Origin: a virus
Strand: one strand, 5' to 3'
DNA length: 29,806 nucleotides
IMG/VR virus record: IMGVR_UViG_3300009008_001514
Coordinates: 1-29,806 of that record
A program made the translations under genes and the position numbers. Every line of letters begins with the position of its first letter. Position 1 is the stretch's first letter. A model generated the notes under the pieces. The model was not told the origin of the DNA, made no database searches, and saw only the letters and a list, made by a program, of their open reading frames with translations. Below are positions 1 to 5,916 of the stretch, piece after piece.

Positions 1-171
1 AAAGAGAAACGCAAAGCAATGAAGCGTTTTTTAAAAGAAAACAAGTGGCAGATTGGCGAGAAAAGTGTTGGCTTAGGTGGCAAGGAAGTCATCTGTCGAG
101 CATGTCTTGATGAGATAACTGAGCGTATTCTCGAAACTGTAAATGATGATAGTGATTTGTCTAAGGAGTAA
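1..171 (+). CDS. Hypothetical protein, C-terminal part (partial at window edge)
   Basis: The first frame is open from the window edge to a TAA at 169-171, giving 56 residues. The gene either begins upstream or at the internal Met at residue 7. The visible part is basic at the front (KEKRKAMKRF) and has a CRAC pair (C-x2-C) followed by an acidic helix, LDEITERILETVNDDSD. The Shine-Dalgarno site of the next gene, AAGGAG, lies inside its last codons, so the two genes form one transcription unit. A lone CxxC could be half of a zinc site completed upstream. I do not recognise the family. Confidence 0.6.
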   Translation, partial: KEKRKAMKRFLKENKWQIGEKSVGLGGKEVICRACLDEITERILETVNDDSDLSKE

Positions 172-173
172 CT

Positions 174-653
174 ATGTCGTGCAAAACAAAAACAGCATCA
201 GAAATGGATTTTGATTACGAAAAACATATAAAAAAGTCTTCAGAAGAATGGATTGGGTACAACTTCCCAGAACCATTTAGAAGTCACCTGCCTTGGTTTA
301 AAGATCCGCTTACTTTTTGGGATGAAACAATCAACTGGGATGGTGTTGAATATACCGCAATACGGCAAGACGGGGGGACTTGGAATGGGTATGCATTCCT
401 CCCATCTGGGCACATGTACGAGAATGTACGCTATGACAAGATTCCGTATGATGCCCACGGCGGGCTGACTTATTCAGGCTGGTGGGAAGATCACTATGTT
501 ATTGGGTTTGATACAAACCATATGTCTGATTTCGCACCAAACGGATTCGTTAATCAAAAGATGTTGGAAGAAGGCATTTTGAATTACAAGAGTTTGGTGT
601 TCGTACTTGAACAAGCTAGGGATCTGGCTAAGCAAATAGTTCGTTCGGGATAA
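174..653 (+). CDS. Conserved phage-type hypothetical protein, 159 aa
   Basis: The ATG follows AAGGAG by about five bases. The protein is soluble and rich in aromatic residues, with no membrane segment. The stretch around residues 70-118 (NGYAFLPSGHMYENV, then HGGLTYSG, then WW followed by GFDTNHMSD) resembles a hypothetical family I recall from many phages and prophages, with a conserved HGGLTYSG block and a downstream GFDxxH block. The C-terminal 25 residues form a helix (SLVFVLEQARDLAKQIV). The conserved histidines and aspartates could bind metal, but that is inference; no biochemical function is known to me. It belongs to the early gene string. Confidence 0.8.
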   Translation: MSCKTKTASEMDFDYEKHIKKSSEEWIGYNFPEPFRSHLPWFKDPLTFWDETINWDGVEYTAIRQDGGTWNGYAFLPSGHMYENVRYDKIPYDAHGGLTYSGWWEDHYVIGFDTNHMSDFAPNGFVNQKMLEEGILNYKSLVFVLEQARDLAKQIVRSG

Positions 654-666
654 ATGGAGTTATAAT

Positions 667-882
667 ATGAATATATTAGAAAAATCTTTTTCACTGAAGT
701 TCGCTGTTGTTGAGCGCAAGGGGAAACTCTATGCAATGGAAATTCAGAATATAATGAAGTCGGACAAAATTTTAGTTTGGACTGATTCATTAATGAGTGC
801 CAAGAGTTGGAAGGGGGCTATATACTCAGACAGAATCCCAAACTACGACAGGCAATGGACCCCTCTAAAGAGGTATAATTAA
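667..882 (+). CDS. Hypothetical protein, 71 aa
   Basis: This small early gene starts 13 bases after the previous stop, behind a TGGAG ribosome site. It is basic and mixed alpha/beta by eye (FAVVERKGKLYAMEI, then a Lys/Ser/Trp-rich tail). There is no cysteine motif or membrane segment. The last codons and the following gap contain two TATAAT words (874-879 and 885-890) in an 11-base direct repeat. They could be -10 elements for the downstream genes, but no good -35 is present. I do not recognise the family. Confidence 0.65.
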   Translation: MNILEKSFSLKFAVVERKGKLYAMEIQNIMKSDKILVWTDSLMSAKSWKGAIYSDRIPNYDRQWTPLKRYN

Positions 883-903
883 GGTATAATAAGGAGAGAT
901 ATT

Positions 904-1032
904 ATGACTGGATTAATTATATTTTTTCTCATCTATTTTGGAATTCTACTTGGTGGAATGGTGGGTGTTTGGTATTTAGTCAACCGTTTCGATGCTATTA
1001 TTTTTAGAAAAAAGTCTGCAAAAAGGGAGTGA
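904..1032 (+). CDS. Small single-pass membrane protein, 42 aa
   Basis: This short ORF starts at an ATG behind AAGGAGA (about seven bases away) and ends two bases before the next start. Residues 3-26 are a continuous hydrophobic segment (LIIFFLIYFGILLGG, then MVGVWYLV), followed by a strongly basic tail, RKKSAKRE, so N-out/C-in is the likely topology. Such peptides in early phage operons may alter the host membrane or bind a host membrane protein. A holin role is not supported, because a single short segment in an early operon is unspecific. The strong ribosome site and tight packing argue that it is real. Confidence 0.65.
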   Translation: MTGLIIFFLIYFGILLGGMVGVWYLVNRFDAIIFRKKSAKRE

Positions 1033-1033
1033 C

Positions 1034-1234
1034 ATGACCAGCCGAATAGTTCCAGTATTTAAGTGGTTTGATCGATGGGAAGCAGATGGTGCAAGTGATG
1101 AAGAAATTGAAGACCTTCTTCTTGACTTTTTCTGCACCCTTTATGAAGAGGAACCATCCGATGAATTAAGGGCAGAAGTTAAAGAGCTCATAACTTTAAG
1201 AAACAAGTTAAACATTATTAAAGACTCGCTATGA
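1034..1234 (+). CDS. Acidic hypothetical protein, 66 aa
   Basis: I chose the ATG at 1034 because AAAGGGAG precedes it by about five bases. An in-frame start at 992 would run back through the membrane-protein gene. The protein is very acidic (DEEIEDLLLD, YEEEPSDELRAE) and probably helical, with a short basic N-terminus. Its stop overlaps the next start as ATGA, so the two are translationally coupled. Small acidic early phage proteins are sometimes DNA mimics, but nothing specific shows that here. I do not recognise the family. Confidence 0.7.
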   Translation: MTSRIVPVFKWFDRWEADGASDEEIEDLLLDFFCTLYEEEPSDELRAEVKELITLRNKLNIIKDSL

Positions 1235-1563
1235 GTATCGCAAAACAAACACTCGAAGCATTATCTCAAGCAACATCAGAGTTGTCCATAGCCTGTAAGG
1301 GGTATAGGGAAGACGCAGAAAGTAAAGCAAAACAAGTTAGAGAGCTTAAGTTTCTGCGGATTAAATACGACAAGTTGTGCTTACTATCGAGAGAGTTGTG
1401 CGAGCTTCTCGATAACAGAGATGCCTTTCATGCGATTCTTCTGGAGAATGATGCGCTTGACTACGAGAAGTTTAAGGATAATAGGTTTAAGACGGAGAAA
1501 CTGACAGAGCTGGAGCAGACCGAAACGATGATCGAGGATTTAATGGATAAAATACGAAGCTAA
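1231..1563 (+). CDS. Hypothetical coiled-coil protein, 110 aa
   Basis: It starts in an ATGA overlap with the preceding gene. The whole chain is helix-forming and charged, with leucine spacing typical of a two-stranded coiled coil (residues about 30-60, LRIKYDKLCLLSRELCELL, and about 80-108, LTELEQTETMIEDLMDKI). There is no signal peptide or membrane segment. Coupling to the acidic 66-residue protein suggests that they act together or form a complex, but this is inference. I do not recognise the family. Confidence 0.7.
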   Translation: MSIAKQTLEALSQATSELSIACKGYREDAESKAKQVRELKFLRIKYDKLCLLSRELCELLDNRDAFHAILLENDALDYEKFKDNRFKTEKLTELEQTETMIEDLMDKIRS

Positions 1564-1578
1564 CCAAAGGAGAATTAA

Positions 1579-2313
1579 ATGAGTAATTTAACGAGAATAC
1601 ACAACGACTATCTAGATCCAGACCGTTACTATAATCATGATGCTGACGAACGTGCCTATGAGGATGAAATCTTTCAGAAACTTAAAAAGGTTCTGAATGA
1701 TAGGAATTCAGGCAGGTGGGATTGGGATGTAATCGACTACTGTTGGACTTCAAAGGATGCTGATTTGGAGCCCCACGGGCATCAAGGCTTGAGTCTGGGA
1801 AGTGTCACTTCTACTCACGAAGGGGTTACGGTTAGATTTACAGTGCGTGGTGGTAAGACGTTTGTCGGGCAGGATGTTTCTTTAAATGTTCCGAAACATG
1901 TCGAAGAAGATGATAAAATTTATCAGAAAATTCTAGATATTTATCTAGAGCATGCCGAGAACAATGTGATGTGTTTAAGTTCTGCTGGGGAGTGGGATGG
2001 CGACAGTTGGTGGATGACTTATCAAGATGAAGTCGAGGTTAAATTCCCCATCAAGTTTGATGAAGACGAAAACCCTGAAAAATGGGCCGAAGAAATCATC
2101 AAAAAAGCTCAAGAGGATATCAAAGGTTGGTCCGATGAAATGGAACTGGGTGATCGTTACCAAGAAGAGTTAGCAGGATGGATACATGAAGGGAAGAAAT
2201 GTGAACTGGAAAAACCCGGACCTAATAGTGTCTGGGAGATTTTTTGTGAACGCCACGATGAATCTGAAGACCCAATCAATAACGGATGGGTAGGTGATGA
2301 TGGCTTACCTTAA
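1579..2313 (+). CDS. Large acidic hypothetical protein, 244 aa
   Basis: A strong AAAGGAG site precedes the ATG. The protein has very high Asp/Glu content spread over its length (for example FDEDENPEKWAEEII and HDESEDPINN), many Trp, and no membrane or signal segments. The middle (residues about 70-110) reads as beta strands, VTVRFTVRGGKTFVGQDV. The overall acidity would fit a nucleic-acid mimic or a protein that sequesters a basic host factor, but no family motif supports that. Among the unknown genes of this early region it is the longest. Confidence 0.75.
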   Translation: MSNLTRIHNDYLDPDRYYNHDADERAYEDEIFQKLKKVLNDRNSGRWDWDVIDYCWTSKDADLEPHGHQGLSLGSVTSTHEGVTVRFTVRGGKTFVGQDVSLNVPKHVEEDDKIYQKILDIYLEHAENNVMCLSSAGEWDGDSWWMTYQDEVEVKFPIKFDEDENPEKWAEEIIKKAQEDIKGWSDEMELGDRYQEELAGWIHEGKKCELEKPGPNSVWEIFCERHDESEDPINNGWVGDDGLP

Positions 2314-2342
2314 TACGAAGCTAATCAAATGAAAGAAACGCA

Positions 2343-2426
2343 ATGAGAGTAGAAAATAAAGAACTAGCGACGAAGATATGGAGAAAGCTTGGGAAAACAG
2401 AAAGAAAGGTTTTTATTCATCTTTAA
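2343..2426 (+). CDS. Possible 27-aa basic peptide
   Basis: This short ORF (MRVENKELATKIWRKLGKTE, then RKVFIHL) fills the gap between two accepted genes. It is lysine-rich and helical in character. There is no clear Shine-Dalgarno site, only an A-rich leader. It may be real, as phage early regions hold many such peptides, or a chance ORF. Nothing else is visible between 2314 and 2439. Confidence 0.25.
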   Translation: MRVENKELATKIWRKLGKTERKVFIHL

Positions 2427-2439
2427 AAAATGAGGAAAT

Positions 2440-2730
2440 ATGATTGAACATAAAGAATTAAACTGGGTTTTAAAAAGCTATATAAAAAATATTAGTGGTA
2501 TTCGTGAATATGTATCCGTTGCGGATATCGATGAATATTGCTTCATCTACAAACATGAATTGGAATATCCGGTAATCAATATTAATGGAGATAAAAATTA
2601 TAACCAAGATGTGACTTATGGATTCATTCCTAAAAGTGGAAATAGATCCAGTAGCGAAACCAAGGCAGACTCAAGCGGATCGTTGGAAACAACTCTCAGA
2701 AAGAGACTAGACAGTTCGCAGACGATCTAA
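2440..2730 (+). CDS. Hypothetical protein, 96 aa (C-terminus uncertain)
   Basis: It starts at an ATG behind TGAGGAAAT. The first 60 residues look like a compact alpha/beta domain (helical start, then YCFIYKHELEYPVININGD). From about residue 64 the composition changes to Ser/Thr/Lys-rich (SGNRSSSETKADSSGSLETT), while the other two frames over the same bases read as convincing protein. The last third may therefore not be the natural product; see the overlapping frame-2/frame-3 feature at 2618-2822. I do not recognise the family. Confidence 0.5.
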   Translation: MIEHKELNWVLKSYIKNISGIREYVSVADIDEYCFIYKHELEYPVININGDKNYNQDVTYGFIPKSGNRSSSETKADSSGSLETTLRKRLDSSQTI

Positions 2731-2822
2731 GAGAAACCGCAAGTAATAAGAATAAAAAGTCTAAAAAGAGGCTGAAAACTTGGTTAACACACCTTTTCAA
2801 AACACAAGCACAAAGGAATTAG
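2618..2822 (+). pseudogene. Possible small gene split by a +1 frame change
   Basis: Frame 2 opens with an ATG at 2618 and encodes MDSFLKVEIDPVAKPRQTQA followed by DRWKQLSERD, stopping at TAG 2708-2710. Frame 3 is open from 2655 and, continuing from that point, encodes RQFADDLRETASNKNKKSKK followed by RLKTWLTHLFKTQAQRN, ending at TAG 2820-2822, which directly abuts the next gene's ATG at 2823. Joining the two by skipping one base at the TAG gives a smooth basic helical protein of about 67 residues. Either a base was lost or gained (mutation or sequencing error), or a +1 shift occurs at the stop. Frame 3 alone has no ATG. Confidence 0.3.
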
Positions 2823-3059
2823 ATGAAGTATAGAATAGCTGTAATGCACGAACGTCCTCAGATTATTGAGGGCAACGCACACGATGTCGTTACTCAATTA
2901 CGAAAATCTACATTGATCATTGAACCTGACAATACTGTTTACAAAGACAGAGTCGCACAACGCATTCTGGATCTTGATGAATGGCTTATACCAACATACG
3001 ACGACGATGAGTTTGTTAAAGCACTGATTGCTACGGGTGCGATTAAACCGATACATTGA
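2823..3059 (+). CDS. Hypothetical protein, 78 aa
   Basis: The ATG directly follows a TAG in another frame, with AAAGGA as ribosome site. It reads as a small alpha/beta domain: a strand (YRIAVMHERPQII), a helix (NAHDVVTQLRKS), a second strand (TLIIEPDN), then an acidic turn DLDEWLIPTYDDDEF and a C-terminal helix ending in AIKPIH. There is no cysteine motif or membrane segment. The clean boundaries on both sides make it a confident gene of unknown function. Confidence 0.7.
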   Translation: MKYRIAVMHERPQIIEGNAHDVVTQLRKSTLIIEPDNTVYKDRVAQRILDLDEWLIPTYDDDEFVKALIATGAIKPIH

Positions 3060-3070
3060 GAAGGAGTCAA

Positions 3071-3229
3071 ATGAGTTATTTAAAAGTATTCGTATTCTTA
3101 TTAGCTAGCAATGATAACCCTACGATTAAAGTAGTAGGTAAGTATCTAGAAGATGCTAAAGAGATTAGATCTTATTTTTGGGATTACTACGATAGAGAAG
3201 AGAAATTATGGGGGTCGAAGGAGAATTAA
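3071..3229 (+). CDS. Hypothetical protein, 52 aa
   Basis: The ATG lies five bases after AAGGAG. The product begins with a hydrophobic strand (YLKVFVFLLAS), passes through PTIKVVGKYLEDAKE and ends aromatic and charged (SYFWDYYDREEKLWGSKEN). The hydrophobic stretch is too short to be a convincing membrane helix. The next gene's ribosome site, AAGGAG, lies within its last codons. The small size and tight packing are typical of this early string. I do not recognise the family. Confidence 0.6.
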   Translation: MSYLKVFVFLLASNDNPTIKVVGKYLEDAKEIRSYFWDYYDREEKLWGSKEN

Positions 3230-3230
3230 A

Positions 3231-3398
3231 ATGTCTAATTTTATAATAGGGGTGGTTATGACTGTTGGGAAAAGGAAGTCGAAATCTTGGCGAAAACGCT
3301 CACCACGATGTTGTATTTGTACGACATATCGTCACCTTGGCAACACCAAAGGCAGGTTTTCTCATGCCTATTGGAGACAATCTGAACGGATAAGATAG
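3231..3398 (+). CDS. Small basic Cys/His protein, 55 aa
   Basis: I chose the ATG at 3231 because AAGGAG precedes it by about seven bases. An in-frame start at 3153 would run through the previous gene, and ATG 3258 is a second option. The front half is basic (VGKRKSKSWRKRSPR); then comes C-C-I-C followed by His at two places (TYRHLGNTKGRFSHAYWR). C-x2-C with two His could form a compact zinc site, and the basic charge would suit nucleic-acid binding, but this is inference from composition only. Confidence 0.5.
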   Translation: MSNFIIGVVMTVGKRKSKSWRKRSPRCCICTTYRHLGNTKGRFSHAYWRQSERIR

Positions 3399-3415
3399 TT
3401 CGTTCCACATTATAT

Positions 3416-3437
3416 GGTTACTTGTTTACACGTAACC
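3416..3437 (+). promoter_or_regulatory. Copy of the recurrent TTACTTGTTTACA element, in an inverted repeat
   Basis: The core TTACTTGTTTACAC (3418-3431) is framed by GGTTAC and its exact inverse, GTAACC. It lies in the 68-base gap before the gene at 3467 and faces that gene. The same core is found before 10212 and before the giant - strand gene. A TATAAC word follows at 3438-3443, but the spacing to any -35 is poor. An operator is more likely than a plain promoter. Confidence 0.5.
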
Positions 3438-3466
3438 TATAACCAACCTCTGCGAAAGGATGCTTT

Positions 3467-3658
3467 ATGATCCAGCGCATGTCAGGTAAGAGCAAAAAGG
3501 GGAAGGCTCTTACTGTGACCCAACACAATGACCCCTTAACGCACAAAGCTTCATCTGAAGACCAGCCTGTGTTTGTTGTTATGGATGGGAAGGATGTACT
3601 TGTGCAGACTCTCGACTGGAAGGTAGCGTTCCGCTTCTTTCAGATGAACAGAGGGTAG
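3467..3658 (+). CDS. Hypothetical protein, 63 aa
   Basis: The gene starts behind AAAGGAT; a second in-frame ATG at codon 5 is possible. The N-terminus is basic (SGKSKKGKA), followed by a small beta-like segment (QPVFVVMDGKDVLVQTLDWKV) and an aromatic end. It stands between a regulatory element upstream and a strong terminator hairpin seven bases downstream of its stop, so it may be made as a separate single-gene transcript. I do not recognise the family. Confidence 0.65.
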   Translation: MIQRMSGKSKKGKALTVTQHNDPLTHKASSEDQPVFVVMDGKDVLVQTLDWKVAFRFFQMNRG

Positions 3659-3664
3659 ATAACT

Positions 3665-3688
3665 GGCCCTTTCGAGGGCCTTTCATTT
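3665..3688 (+). terminator. Rho-independent terminator
   Basis: GGCCCT and AGGGCC form a perfect six-base stem closed by a TTCG loop, followed by TTTCATTT. The position just after the stop at 3658 and before the start at 3700 is typical. It would separate the first early block from the operon that begins at 3700. Confidence 0.75.
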
Positions 3689-3699
3689 GAGGAATCCAT

Positions 3700-4212
3700 A
3701 TGCCTAGCTTAGATGATAAAGTAGCGCTCTCTCTTGAGCGTGGCCTACTTCACTACAGGTATGGTTATAAAACATGTCAACAAAAACTACAAACTACTGT
3801 GAATAATGATGGCGAAATAGTTTTGACTGATAAGTTCTTCAGGTTGTCAGAGCTGAGGAAATTGCGCTTGGATTTACGGGTCCAAGCGGGTGCGTCCCAG
3901 TATTTGGTATACAAAGACCCTACGGTTTTCATCGCAATGGTACATAGCGAGATATCGCATACGTATTTGTGTGGCGTTAAACACCATCCATTTTGGGTCC
4001 CAAATTCTGTGGATATAGAGGAGTCGGAAATATGCGAGTGTTGCCCCCCGCCTAAAGACCTAAAGGTGATCAGCATGAGTCGGTTGCAGGCTCATTGGAG
4101 AACTAGAAAGCATGTCTGCACAAAGTGGCAGATAACTGTTGGACAGCTTAAAGAAGGCATTCAAATGCTGAAGATGAAACTCAGACTAATGGGGGTCAAT
4201 GTTCAAAATTGA
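3700..4212 (+). CDS. Hypothetical protein, 170 aa
   Basis: A TGAGGAA site precedes the ATG. The product contains a cysteine cluster, CECCPPPK (about residues 112-119), plus further Cys and His (TYLCGVKHHPF, RTRKHVCTKW), so a structural metal site is possible. The C-terminus is helical and basic (VGQLKEGIQMLKMKLRLMG). Its end overlaps the sigma-region-4-like gene by 14 bases, which ties the two together in translation. I do not recognise the family. Confidence 0.7.
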   Translation: MPSLDDKVALSLERGLLHYRYGYKTCQQKLQTTVNNDGEIVLTDKFFRLSELRKLRLDLRVQAGASQYLVYKDPTVFIAMVHSEISHTYLCGVKHHPFWVPNSVDIEESEICECCPPPKDLKVISMSRLQAHWRTRKHVCTKWQITVGQLKEGIQMLKMKLRLMGVNVQN

Positions 4213-4462
4213 AATACATCATGATCGACGGGTATTAGCCGATGTTGTACAGAAACTTGTACAAACATTACCAGACCAAGAGCAGATGGTTGTTCGTCTG
4301 TTTTTTGGGATCAACGAAAGCGAGCATACTGTTGAGGAGATATCTAATCTGATGAGGCTCACAACCCAGAGAATATACCAAATTAAAGGGTCTGCATTTA
4401 AGCGTCTTGCGAAGAAACAAAACCTGAGAGCTATACAGAAGCAGATGGTTGGCTATGTCTGA
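4199..4462 (+). CDS. Stand-alone sigma-70 region 4-like protein, 87 aa
   Basis: Residues 24-72 follow the sigma-70 region 4 pattern closely: LPDQEQMVVRLFFGI matches the family's LPERERxVLxLRFGL, then TVEEISNLMRLTTQRIYQIK matches TLEEIGxxLGVTRERVRQIE, then a basic helix, GSAFKRLAKKQ. Region 4 binds the -35 element and the beta-flap of bacterial RNA polymerase. Here there is no region 2 or 3, so the protein cannot be a complete sigma factor. It is more likely a DNA-binding regulator or one that competes with host sigma for the polymerase. It is coupled to the gene before (14-base overlap; GGGGG just upstream of the ATG) and to the gene after. The fold call is strong; the role is inferred. Confidence 0.75.
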   Translation: MFKIEIHHDRRVLADVVQKLVQTLPDQEQMVVRLFFGINESEHTVEEISNLMRLTTQRIYQIKGSAFKRLAKKQNLRAIQKQMVGYV

Positions 4463-4658
4463 TTTCGAGTGCGCTGATTGTGGAAAGGCAACTCATTCTG
4501 AAATGATGCTGAATCGGCAGGTAATCTTTGATCATGAGAAAATCATTCGGGATGACGGAGCTGTATGCATAGGTGTCGGTATATGTTCGGAGTGCGCCAG
4601 AAACTGGCCTAAGTCTTTTATTCAAGATGAACCTACTGAAGGAGTTTTATTCTCATGA
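4455..4658 (+). CDS. Zinc-ribbon-like small protein, 67 aa
   Basis: The ATG overlaps the preceding stop by eight bases; a TTG at 4449 is an alternative in-frame start. Two CxxC pairs, CADC near the N-terminus and CSEC about 42 residues later, are arranged like a zinc ribbon or rubredoxin-type knuckle. Such small phage proteins often bind nucleic acid or a host enzyme. The overlap with the sigma-region-4-like gene suggests that they work in the same process, perhaps transcription control, which is inference. Confidence 0.65.
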   Translation: MSDFECADCGKATHSEMMLNRQVIFDHEKIIRDDGAVCIGVGICSECARNWPKSFIQDEPTEGVLFS

Positions 4659-5032
4659 TAACCTTTGGACATGAAACAGATCGCAGAGTGATCGCCTACA
4701 TGCAAACAACTTTAGGTAAACTCAAGATCGGATCAATCGAGCAGATAGATGTCAGCAGAAAATCAAAAATATACAAGTGTGAGCACAACTCAGGACGGGC
4801 CTACGACTGCCCAACGCTCGGAGTCGCATACCGATGGTTCGAGCAGTTCGGGGATCTCAAAGACGTTTCACTTCACGAGGTGGAAAACGAAAGTGAAGAA
4901 GAGCAAGAAAGGGAAGGGGTCCTACTCTCGAAAATCTCTCGGCTCGAAGCTGAGAATCGAGAGCTTAGAAAGAGAAACATAGACCTTCAAAAGGCTTTTA
5001 CTAAAATCATAAATGCTCTCAAAAGAGTTTAA
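4655..5032 (+). CDS. Hypothetical protein with C-terminal coiled coil, 125 aa
   Basis: It starts in a four-base ATGA overlap with the zinc-ribbon gene. Residues 1-70 look like a small globular domain (YKCEHNSGRAYDCPTLGVAY). Residues about 78-90 are a run of acidic residues (ENESEEEQERE). Residues 91-120 form a clear coiled coil (LLSKISRLEAENRELRKRNI), which implies a dimer. I do not recognise the family. Confidence 0.7.
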   Translation: MITFGHETDRRVIAYMQTTLGKLKIGSIEQIDVSRKSKIYKCEHNSGRAYDCPTLGVAYRWFEQFGDLKDVSLHEVENESEEEQEREGVLLSKISRLEAENRELRKRNIDLQKAFTKIINALKRV

Positions 5033-5036
5033 GAAT

Positions 5037-5219
5037 ATGGCTAAAAAGGGGGAATGGGTCATCCAGTCTCAGATGGAGATGGATGGCTCTATCTCTTACA
5101 TTATCCAGCATCTGGTGGACGGATACCCAAGCCAGACGATAGGCTGGTTCAAGTCTGTCGATGAGGCTAAAAAATACATAAATGATTACTTGTTTTCTCA
5201 TGAGGATTCGGTATTATGA
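5037..5219 (+). CDS. Hypothetical protein, 60 aa
   Basis: I prefer the ATG at 5037 (MAKKGEWVIQSQ), which avoids a 20-base overlap; an in-frame ATG at 5013 is possible, and neither has a strong ribosome site. The sequence suggests a small antiparallel beta sheet plus helix (GEWVIQSQMEMDGSISYIIQ, then GWFKSVDEAKKYINDYLF), a pattern like short phage proteins that modify host enzymes. The family is unknown to me. Confidence 0.6.
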   Translation: MAKKGEWVIQSQMEMDGSISYIIQHLVDGYPSQTIGWFKSVDEAKKYINDYLFSHEDSVL

Positions 5220-5247
5220 GTACCTTTCACTTTCCAAAAGGAGATAT

Positions 5248-5469
5248 ATGAACCAAATGAAAAGAGAGCTTGAAAACAAGCTGAACGAGTTGGGTGTAGA
5301 CTGTGTTAGAATAGGAAAGGATGTTCTCTTTGACCTTAATGGGAAGCCTGTCGAAGCGAAGGTCAAGGAGATCATCCAATCCTGTCGGCAACACCCGAAG
5401 GGTGCTGTTGTAGCAGAGTCTGGTGACTATACCTATATGTTTGATCCTGCTGGTGCGAAAATAAAGTAA
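5248..5469 (+). CDS. Hypothetical protein, 73 aa
   Basis: I chose the ATG at 5248 because AAAGGAG lies four bases upstream; a longer frame from 5182 would overlap the previous gene. The protein starts with a charged helix (NQMKRELENKLNELG) and continues as a small alpha/beta unit (VDCVRIGKDVLFDLNGKPVE, then KGAVVAESGDYTYMF). There is no cysteine motif or membrane helix. It is the last gene before the promoter region that leads into the recombination genes. Confidence 0.7.
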   Translation: MNQMKRELENKLNELGVDCVRIGKDVLFDLNGKPVEAKVKEIIQSCRQHPKGAVVAESGDYTYMFDPAGAKIK

Positions 5470-5476
5470 GTAAATA

Positions 5477-5523
5477 TTACTTGTTTCTAATGTAAACATA
5501 TGTTATCATATTAGCATATAAGG
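5477..5523 (+). promoter_or_regulatory. Candidate promoter and operator for the recombination/replication operon
   Basis: The 54-base gap before 5524 holds TTACTTGTTT (5477-5486), then ATGTAAACATATGTTATCAT (5490-5509). TTGTTT and TATCAT are 17 bases apart and make a plausible -35/-10 pair (3/6 and 5/6 matches to the sigma-70 consensus). The 20-base word differs from the perfect palindrome at 12561-12580 by only two bases in the left arm plus one of the two spacer bases, so the same regulator may bind both. It overlaps the -10, as a repressor site would. Confidence 0.5.
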
Positions 5524-5916
5524 ATGAAACGGACACACATCCACAACCCGTGGAGAAGTCACAAACCAGTTAAAGAGTCTCTTCTGAAGGCAACCCGTGA
5601 ATGCAAGTTCATTCACTTATCCAACGAAGAGATCCTTGCCAGAGATTTAGAGTGGGAGAATCAATACCCCAGCATGAAAGAGAGGGCAACGAAGGATCAT
5701 GAGAAGATTGATACGCTGGGAGTAAATATTATAAATGTAGACACGAAGCCTGCATTGTTGAATAAAGTTGAACATCCTACAACGAAGTCAGACAATGATT
5801 ATTCCAGTACCAAAAACTTACCAGCCGAAAGCGGAGATCTTGTATCAAAGCTCCAAGCTGAGCTTGAAAGAATTCTCGGAAAAGAAAATCGAGTGGGGCA
5901 AGGCGGGACATTTTAG
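5524..5916 (+). CDS. Hypothetical protein, 130 aa
   Basis: This is the first gene after the 5477-5523 promoter region. AAGG directly abuts the ATG, which is unusually close, so the start is uncertain. The product is basic at the front (MKRTHIHNPWRSHKPVKESL), has a charged helical middle (LSNEEILARDLEWENQYPSM) and a loosely structured C-terminus. The last 122 bases overlap the exonuclease gene in another frame, which suggests that the two are expressed together. I do not recognise the family. Confidence 0.6.
   Translation: MKRTHIHNPWRSHKPVKESLLKATRECKFIHLSNEEILARDLEWENQYPSMKERATKDHEKIDTLGVNIINVDTKPALLNKVEHPTTKSDNDYSSTKNLPAESGDLVSKLQAELERILGKENRVGQGGTF

Noticed and set aside
871-890. Two TATAAT words in an 11-base direct repeat, as a promoter
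   Set aside because: No -35 element at suitable spacing; AT-rich ribosome leaders in this region often contain such words.
992-1033. Upstream extension of the 1034-1234 gene to an earlier start
   Set aside because: It overlaps the membrane-protein gene in another frame, while AAAGGGAG fits the ATG at 1034.
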